Origin: an uncultured Clostridia bacterium
Lineage (GTDB): Bacteria; Bacillota; Clostridia; Christensenellales; Aristaeellaceae
Direction of reading: 5' to 3'
Assembly (NCBI GenBank): GCA_934636105.1
Contig: CAKTZR010000002.1
Span: 233,143-297,142 of the forward strand
Length of the DNA stretch: 64,000 nucleotides
The notes beneath the pieces are model-generated. The model made no database searches. It saw nothing but the letters and a program-made list of their open reading frames with translations, and was not told the DNA's origin. The stretch's first letter is position 1. Each line of letters starts with the position of its first letter. This document shows positions 59,452 to 64,000 of this stretch, in pieces. The position numbers were made by a program, and so were the translations under genes.

Positions 59452-60222
59452 ATGGATAAGCATCGCAAGGCACTGAAGCTGGCCGGTCACGCAGGCTGTA
59501 TCCTGCTCAAAAACGGCGCTGAAATTTTCCGCGTGCAGGAGACGATGACACGCATTCTCGACGCCTACGGCGCGACAGACAACAACGTATACGTTATTTC
59601 AAACGGCATTTTCGCCACCGAGGGCGAGGGCACGGAGCACGCCTTGAGCCTTGTGCGTCACGTGCCGCTGGGCGGTGTGAATTTGAGCCGCATCGACGCG
59701 GTAAACGCCATCTCCCGCGAAATCTGCGAGGGCCAATGGACGATAGACGAAGCCGAGGCCCTGCTGACCCACGCCGAAACGCTCACGCCTGAAAAGCCGA
59801 TTACCCACGTGTTCGCCTGTGCGCTGGGCGCGGCAAGCTTCTGCTCTCTGTTCGGCGGCTCGCTGCTGGACAGCATCGCCGCCTTCCCCATCGGATTGCT
59901 GCTGCAAATCTATCTGTTTGCCGCCCAAAAGCGTCATTCCGGCTTCATGCCGTATATCTGGGGCAGCGTGCTTGTGACGCTCCTCAGCGGGCTGCTGGCC
60001 GCTCTTTTTCCGGCGCTCAACGCGTCGTGGGTCGTCATCGGCGGCATTGTGCCGATGGTGCCCGGCGTGACGTTCACCACGTCCATCCGCGAATTTTTCA
60101 ACGGCGACTATCTCTCCGGCGTGATCCACTGCATCAGCGCCGTGCTGACCGCCGTGTGCATCGCGCTGGGCGTCTGCGGCGGCGCGCTGCTGCTCGGCTT
60201 TATGGGAGGGATTGCGCTATGA
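59452..60222 (+). CDS. Threonine/serine exporter-like protein, N-terminal half (DUF1212)
   Basis: 256 residues. The ThrE N-terminal module has HAGCILLKNGAEIFRVQETM near residue 10 and ATEGEGTEHALSLVRHVPLG near 55. It ends in about five membrane helices with GGIVPMVPGVTFTTSIREF. In Bacillota ThrE is commonly split in two genes. The stop overlaps the partner's ATG (ATGA). Amino-acid export is by family. Confidence 0.88.
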   Translation: MDKHRKALKLAGHAGCILLKNGAEIFRVQETMTRILDAYGATDNNVYVISNGIFATEGEGTEHALSLVRHVPLGGVNLSRIDAVNAISREICEGQWTIDEAEALLTHAETLTPEKPITHVFACALGAASFCSLFGGSLLDSIAAFPIGLLLQIYLFAAQKRHSGFMPYIWGSVLVTLLSGLLAALFPALNASWVVIGGIVPMVPGVTFTTSIREFFNGDYLSGVIHCISAVLTAVCIALGVCGGALLLGFMGGIAL

Positions 60223-60683
60223 TCGATCAGGTTCTTTCCGCCTTTCTGGGTGTGCTTTCGTTCGCCATCCTCTTTCATGCGCCGCGCAGGAGCTATCTGG
60301 CCTGCGCCGTCTGCGGCGCGGTCGCATGGGGCTGTTACCTGCTTGCCGCGCCGCTGGGGCTGTTTCTGGCCACGACGCTGGCCGCCATCGTACTGACGCA
60401 GCTTTCCCGCATGCTGTCCATCGCGATGAAAATGCCCTCCACCGTGTTCATCGTTACGGGCATTTTCCCGCTCGTCCCCGGCGCGGGCATCTACCACACC
60501 GCGTATGCGCTCGTCTCCCGCAACATGGAGGCGTTCACCCTGCGCGGCATGCAGACGCTCGCCCTCGCGGGCGCGATTGCGCTGGGCATTCTGATCGGCA
60601 TGGGCTTCCCAAAGCTGCTCGTTGAGTTGGGCGGTCGCGCGCTCGAAAAGTTGCTGCCCGACCGCCAGGAGGTGCGCTCATGA
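60219..60683 (+). CDS. Threonine/serine exporter-like protein, C-terminal half (DUF3815)
   Basis: 154 residues, about five helices, with FIVTGIFPLVPGAGIYHTAY near residue 80, the second ThrE repeat. It starts by ATGA overlap with the first half and itself overlaps the alkyltransferase gene by ATGA. Confidence 0.87.
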   Translation: MIDQVLSAFLGVLSFAILFHAPRRSYLACAVCGAVAWGCYLLAAPLGLFLATTLAAIVLTQLSRMLSIAMKMPSTVFIVTGIFPLVPGAGIYHTAYALVSRNMEAFTLRGMQTLALAGAIALGILIGMGFPKLLVELGGRALEKLLPDRQEVRS

Positions 60684-60985
60684 TCACGCTGACCGACGAC
60701 TTCGCCTACGAGGTGCTCTCCGTCGTCGCGGAAATTCCCGAGGGCCGCGTCGCCACCTATGGACAGCTTGCGCGTCTCATCGGCAAAGAAAAAAACGCCC
60801 GACTGGTTGCGAAAATCCTGTCGCGCGCCGAATGTTATGGCGATTTTCCCTGCCACCGCGTCGTCAACCACGCCGGACGGCTCGCGCCGCACTGGCCCGA
60901 GCAGGCTTTTCTGCTCTTTCGGGAAGGCGTGGATTTGAAGCCCGACGGATGCGTCGATTTGAAGAAGTTTCAGTGGGATTGTTGA
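60680..60985 (+). CDS. Short MGMT-family (O6-alkylguanine alkyltransferase-like) protein
   Basis: 101 residues, only the DNA-binding C-terminal domain of the MGMT family. The winged-helix part is IPEGRVATYGQLARLIG and the active-site motif is FPCHRVVNHAGRLAP near residue 57. Alkyltransferase-like (ATL) proteins of this size usually have Trp in place of the cysteine. Here Cys is kept, so it could accept alkyl groups or act as a damage sensor. Translationally coupled to the exporter genes, which is an odd pairing. Confidence 0.83.
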   Translation: MITLTDDFAYEVLSVVAEIPEGRVATYGQLARLIGKEKNARLVAKILSRAECYGDFPCHRVVNHAGRLAPHWPEQAFLLFREGVDLKPDGCVDLKKFQWDC

Positions 60986-61058
60986 ACGCTCTTTTCGCGT
61001 TCTCTTTCCAAACAGATGGCCTTTCTTTGCGTGTGGTCGTTCGAGCAATTCAATTTTG

Positions 61059-61739
61059 TCAGTTCATGACTTTGTACCGCAGCCGCAAATACGAGTTCTC
61101 TAAAACCACACATTCCTCTAATTTCAGTGCCTTTATCTGGGACAACTCGCTTTCCGACATCAGCGACCGCCCGTCAATCAATGTTGACGTATCTTTTCCG
61201 CCTATTAAAACAGGCGCTACGACAATATCAACATAATCGAACAGTTTTTCTCGAAGAAACAAACTATTCAATGTGCCGCCGCTTTGTATGGTTATTCTCT
61301 CGCACCCAAACTCCGCTTTGAGCTTTGCAAGCGCATTTGATAAGGATAATTGCTCCTGATAAATGATATGCAGATTGCTTTTCTGAACCCCAAAGGCCGG
61401 ATGAGCAGCATTCGTTGTAATCAGCACAAATTCCTTTGACAACGCGCAAAAATAACGAACGCCATGTTCATTCAAGTGCTGATTGTCAACCAACACAAAA
61501 GGGACTTGGGTTTTACCGGGCAGAGGCTTCGTATTGAGCCCCATTTTCTCCTGCACTCTCCCCGTGTTTAATGACCATAAATTCGTCGTCTGTTCAATTT
61601 GATAATATTGATGCAGTCCTTCTCTTACTCCCGTAATTTTAGGAAAATCTTTGTCCACATCCAATTCATCTGTTGCGCCTGTGCTGATTTTTCCGTCAAC
61701 AGACATCAGCATAAATAGTGTTGTAATCGGTCTTTCCAT
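61059..61739 (-). CDS. RibD C-terminal/dihydrofolate reductase-like reductase
   Basis: 226 residues. The fold of the RibD C-terminal/DHFR-like family is seen in TLFMLMSVDGKISTGATDEL, KAEFGCERITIQSGGTLNSL near residue 150 and VAPVLIGGKDTSTLIDG near 180. Such enzymes reduce ribosylamino-pyrimidine or related ring compounds with NADPH; the actual substrate is unknown. It lies 16 bases after the Nudix gene. Its base composition is clearly lower in GC than the rest of the window. Confidence 0.82.
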   Translation of the reverse strand: MERPITTLFMLMSVDGKISTGATDELDVDKDFPKITGVREGLHQYYQIEQTTNLWSLNTGRVQEKMGLNTKPLPGKTQVPFVLVDNQHLNEHGVRYFCALSKEFVLITTNAAHPAFGVQKSNLHIIYQEQLSLSNALAKLKAEFGCERITIQSGGTLNSLFLREKLFDYVDIVVAPVLIGGKDTSTLIDGRSLMSESELSQIKALKLEECVVLENSYLRLRYKVMN

Positions 61740-61755
61740 TTCACAGCTCCAACCG

Positions 61756-62232
61756 TCACTCAAATTCGGTGCGAATGGTCAATTCTTTCGGAAGATTGTA
61801 AATTTCTTTTTTCAAGAATACCGGATAAAAGTATTCCTCTTTCAATCGTTCAAATGCCAGCCATTCAAACGTATGCGTATGTTTTCCTTCCGTCCGTGTA
61901 AAGGCATTTTCTCTTTCCAGTAGATCGGTTTCTGAAATATCCATCAGAAAGTACAGACATAGTTCATGATAGCGGAGATGATCCACGTCTTCAGTAAAAA
62001 AAGCCTGATTGAACCACAACGGACGCACAATCTTCGCCGTCACGCCGAGCTCCTCCTGAACTTCCCGGATCACCGCCTGTTCAGCTGTTTCTCCCATCGC
62101 CACCCTGCCGCCAGGCAGATAAAAGTAGGGGGAGCGCTCGTCGTGCATCGCCAGAATTTTGTTTCCCGAAAGGATCATCGCGCACACGCGGTAGTTGAAT
62201 TTCTGATTCTCTATTTTGAAAGAAATATCCAT
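61756..62232 (-). CDS. Nudix hydrolase
   Basis: 158 residues. The Nudix box GRVAMGETAEQAVIREVQEE plus LGV is complete, preceded by LPGG. GGAG lies 8 bases before the ATG. It removes nucleoside diphosphates linked to another group; the substrate is unknown. Low GC like its downstream neighbour, and behind a good promoter. The pair looks acquired as a unit. Confidence 0.88.
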   Translation of the reverse strand: MDISFKIENQKFNYRVCAMILSGNKILAMHDERSPYFYLPGGRVAMGETAEQAVIREVQEELGVTAKIVRPLWFNQAFFTEDVDHLRYHELCLYFLMDISETDLLERENAFTRTEGKHTHTFEWLAFERLKEEYFYPVFLKKEIYNLPKELTIRTEFE

Positions 62233-62275
62233 GCGAGTTTCTCCACAACTTCCGATTTGAGAAAATTTGTTTTTT

Positions 62276-62304
62276 ATTATATCATGGCCCGAAATGCGAT
62301 GCAA
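62276..62304 (-). promoter_or_regulatory. Promoter of the Nudix/RibD-like pair
   Basis: Minus strand: TTGCAT, 17-base spacer, TATAAT, about 44 bases before the ATG. Confidence 0.72.
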
Positions 62305-62320
62305 GCTTTGCAACGCCCCG

Positions 62321-62406
62321 CGGCAACGTCCTACTCTCCCAGGTGATATCGTCCCCCTGTTTCGCCCACAGGGCGCGGGGGACGATATCCTAACCAAGTA
62401 CATTCT
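62321..62406 (-). ncRNA. 5S rRNA 3'-half-like segment with expansion hairpin, copy 1 (not a whole gene)
   Basis: Minus strand: GTACTTGGTTAG, a long hairpin, then ACCTGGGAGAGTAGGACGTT and GCCGCG, which is the helix IV, loop E and 3' end of 5S rRNA. The hairpin has a 13-bp outer stem (62345-62357 with 62377-62389), a 1/5-base internal loop and a 5-bp inner stem with a UGU loop. The 5' half of 5S, including the first strand of helix I, cannot be found upstream. A relic, or an RNA derived from 5S. Confidence 0.55.
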
Positions 62407-62484
62407 CCGACTTAATTGTTGCGGCGCAAATTCCATGTCACGCCGCGCGCGTTTCGTGTCACATCTCAAAAGCTGCTGAATATG

Positions 62485-62511
62485 CAAAAAGCGCGCCCTT
62501 GCGGGTGCGCT
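62485..62511 (-). terminator. Intrinsic terminator downstream of the phage remnant
   Basis: Minus strand: AGCGCACCC-GCAA-GGGCGCGCT followed by TTTTG. Confidence 0.7.
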
Positions 62512-62673
62512 CAGAATATTTGATATAAAAGGAAAGGGGTGGGCTTTCGCCCATCCCCTTAGCCTTGCATCCGGCGGGTGTGCCCCTTCCCGCATTTCTT
62601 TTGACCCAGAGGGTGTGTAGCAGCACAATCTCTACTTCAAATGCCCGACTATCCTATGCGTATTATATCATTT

Positions 62674-63618
62674 CTATTCTTTGCTGTAAAGAATCTCGCT
62701 TTTCTTTTTCAGTTTTTCCACGTTCTTATCGCGGATTCGATAGAACGTCATGACGGAGTTCTTTTTCTTTTCATCCTCGCCCGGCAGCACGAGCCGCACA
62801 ATGGCGTTCAAATTCGTGTCCTCCGTTTTCCGAATCATGAGAACCGTTCCTTCGTGCTTTTCATCCACCAGAATCAAATCGGGTTCCCGAATCGTCTGAA
62901 CGCCGTACTTTTCAAACAGCGCATAATCTTCGGGATGACGTTCTTGGATGTGCGCCGCGCGTTCTTCGGTCAGGATGGTTTCACCCGTCCGAATCTTTCC
63001 AAACTTTCCTTCAAGCAGATTCAGGTTAATATCCGTCAGCTTTCTGATTTTAACCGCCGTTTCTTCTTTCGTCGCCGCTTTCATCTCGATGCGGGTCAAG
63101 GCAGGTTTTCCAGCTTTCCATTCGCCGAACGCCGCATCCAGCTCCGCGTCCTCGCTGCCGTCCACCCACGCGCCGAGCCGATCCGCCGCGTCCGAAAGCT
63201 CCGGCACGACCTGCCACGTCGCGCAAAGGCACTGCGCGTGCGGCATGGGTACGTCGTCAATCGGGAAGTTTCCGCGCCCCAGTCCTTCGTCGTGGCTGGC
63301 GTATGCGTCGCAGATATCCTCGCCGAATCGGGCGACCTGCCGCTCGTAGTGGCTGGGGCTGAGCTGCCAGTGCATCGCTTTACAAAACGGGTTTGCCTTC
63401 GCCACCGCCATGTTCGCCGCCCAGTATGCGTGGTTGATTGCCGTGCGCGCCAGCCGCTGCACGTTGTAGTCGATCTGCCGGTCAAAGGGAATATCCGGGT
63501 AAAGGGTCAGCCAGCTGACCGGCATCTTCGCCTTGGGGCTGACATACGTCTCCAAGTCCTGCGCGATTTGCAGCGCGCTGCGATGTTGGGCGATTCCCTG
63601 CGTCAGAATGTCCTCCAT
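62674..63618 (-). CDS. Phage head morphogenesis (Mu gpF/SPP1 gp7-like) fragment with C-terminal PBECR-type nuclease domain
   Basis: 314 residues. Residues up to about 145 match the end of a minor head protein (ARTAINHAYWAANMAVAKAN, LSPSHYERQVARFGEDICDA, then VPMPHAQCLC). The last ~110 residues (ILTEERAAHIQERHPEDYAL, then MTFYRIRDKN) resemble the phage-borne barnase-EndoU-colicin-RelE-like (PBECR) nuclease domains often fused to these proteins. Whole proteins are larger; the N-terminal portion is missing exactly where IS3-type sequence begins, so this is a truncated remnant. No ribosome binding site of its own is clear beyond GGAC. Confidence 0.72.
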   Translation of the reverse strand: MEDILTQGIAQHRSALQIAQDLETYVSPKAKMPVSWLTLYPDIPFDRQIDYNVQRLARTAINHAYWAANMAVAKANPFCKAMHWQLSPSHYERQVARFGEDICDAYASHDEGLGRGNFPIDDVPMPHAQCLCATWQVVPELSDAADRLGAWVDGSEDAELDAAFGEWKAGKPALTRIEMKAATKEETAVKIRKLTDINLNLLEGKFGKIRTGETILTEERAAHIQERHPEDYALFEKYGVQTIREPDLILVDEKHEGTVLMIRKTEDTNLNAIVRLVLPGEDEKKKNSVMTFYRIRDKNVEKLKKKSEILYSKE

Positions 63619-63841
63619 GTCCAGAAAGGGAAACTGCTATGATAACTGTATTATGGAAACGTTCTTCGGTCGTCTGAAAACTGAAATGTTTTATGGGCTT
63701 GAGAAAACATACACTTCATTTGAGATCTTTGCAAAAGCTATTGCTGAATACATTGATTATTATAACAACAGGAGAATCCAAGTAAAAACGAAATGGATGC
63801 CTCCCTCTACATTCAGAGAAGCATCCATGGCGATGACCTAA
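63611..63841 (+). pseudogene. IS3-family transposase (OrfB) C-terminal fragment
   Basis: From MSRKGNCYDNCIMETFFGRL to the stop this is the end of an IS150/IS3-type integrase core (TEMFYGLEKTYTSFEIFAKA, then YIDYYNNRRIQVKTKWMPP), including the catalytic Glu region. Everything upstream, including the first two acidic residues of DDE and orfA, is absent. The reading frame continues backward only into antisense phage sequence. Confidence 0.85.
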
Positions 63842-63859
63842 TTATTCAATTCTAAGCCG

Positions 63860-63880
63860 GTGTCCAGAAAACCGGGTACA
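63860..63880 (+). mobile_element. IS3-type right terminal inverted repeat
   Basis: Read inward from the end: TGTACCCGGTTTTCTGGACA, the usual IS3-family end pattern (TG..C..., TTTT, TGGACA). It lies 19 bases after the transposase stop. Confidence 0.7.
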
Positions 63881-63915
63881 TATCAGTAAGGGGTGAGTCC
63901 TTTTTTCATGGAATC

Positions 63916-64000
63916 CGGCAACGTCCTACTCTCCCGGGTGATTTGGCCTGCCTGAATCCCGCACAGCGGGCGGCAGGCCAAATCCTAACCAAGTACAATG
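63916..64000 (-). rRNA. 5S rRNA 3' part with expanded helix IV (cut by window end)
   Basis: Minus strand: TTGTACTTGGTTAG, hairpin, ACCCGGGAGAGTAGGACGTT, GCCGG. The conserved 3' strand of 5S is intact. The loop of helix IV is replaced by a 13-bp stem (63940-63952 with 63972-63984), a 1/5-base internal loop and a 5-bp stem with UGU loop. The 5' half would lie beyond base 64000. If it is there, this is an expanded 5S gene at the end of an rRNA operon. Confidence 0.6.

Larger units (their letters stand above)
62233..62673 (-). other. 440-base intergenic region: Nudix promoter, 5S-derived segment, hairpins
   Basis: No gene is seen. On the minus strand, after the phage remnant, come a strong hairpin (AAGGGGATGGGC-GAAA-GCCCACCCCTT at 62534-62560), a terminator (62485-62511), a 5S rRNA 3'-half-like segment (62321-62406) and the promoter of the Nudix gene. 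Confidence 0.7.

Noticed and set aside
62321..62520. A complete divergent 5S rRNA gene at copy 1
   Set aside because: An AATTAAGTCGG word upstream recalls the 5S loop B region, but no first strand for helix I complementary to GGACGTTGCC is found, so only the 3' half is supported.

Overview
The window is about 60% GC, with GGAGG-type ribosome binding sites, TTGACA/TATAAT promoters and tightly coupled operons. This fits a Bacillota (Clostridia-grade) gut-type bacterium. Six exported proteins, including all four complete solute-binding proteins, have plain Sec signal peptides ending in A-x-A with no lipobox cysteine. I associate that habit with Christensenellales/Aristaeellaceae-like lineages, but the placement is tentative. 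No tRNA and no CRISPR array was seen. A partial 5S rRNA with an expanded helix lies at the right edge.

Layout. 1-9.3 kb: envelope and peptide-turnover genes on the minus strand (amidohydrolase cut by the window edge, membrane metallophosphoesterase, DUF975-CmpB fusion, secreted C69 dipeptidase, M18 aminopeptidase, DUF2974 hydrolase) with one methyltransferase on the plus strand. 9.5-12.7 kb: two different alpha/beta-hydrolase esterases and an ATP-grasp ligase, separated by copies of a mobile-looking repeat. 12.8-17.5 kb: an aminotransferase and a phnD-phnC-phnE-phnE importer. 17.7-25.2 kb: an MBL hydrolase, a PotABCD-type importer, an MtaD-like deaminase and an AbgA-like M20 amidohydrolase. 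25.3-31.1 kb: a PfkB kinase, a structured leader RNA candidate, a DctPQM TRAP transporter and a MATE pump.

31.2-36.6 kb is the most unusual part. A three-gene, translationally coupled operon encodes (i) a two-helix K+ channel with a TVGYGD filter, Rossmann/RCK-like domains and a C-terminal RyR domain, (ii) a paralogue with a decayed pore and its own RyR domain, and (iii) a cytoplasmic TIR domain joined by one membrane helix to about fifteen BspA/DUF285-type leucine-rich repeats predicted to face outside. The layout suggests an extracellular sensor whose TIR domain could alter or make an NAD-derived signal that gates the channel. That mechanism is inference.

36.8-46.7 kb: an AEC permease, then a near-complete autoinducer-2 system (lsrA-C-D-B-F divergent from lsrR-lsrK) in which a small cupin stands where lsrG would be expected. 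46.9-54.6 kb: a secreted SH3-like protein, Sir2, RecO, a DUF2238-like membrane protein, a 54-residue membrane protein, NadE, an SDR and an ORF that begins like an ECF sigma factor. 54.6-61.0 kb: a UxuB-like SDR, a heterodimeric ABC exporter, a split ThrE exporter and a short alkyltransferase. 61.0-64.0 kb: a lower-GC RibD-like/Nudix pair, then a damaged mobile region with a phage head-protein/PBECR-nuclease remnant, the 3' end of an IS3-family element and two 5S-derived segments with covarying expansion hairpins.

Three families of intergenic repeats punctuate the window. One of them (four copies) carries terminal sequences that supply stop codons and a Shine-Dalgarno sequence to neighbouring genes.
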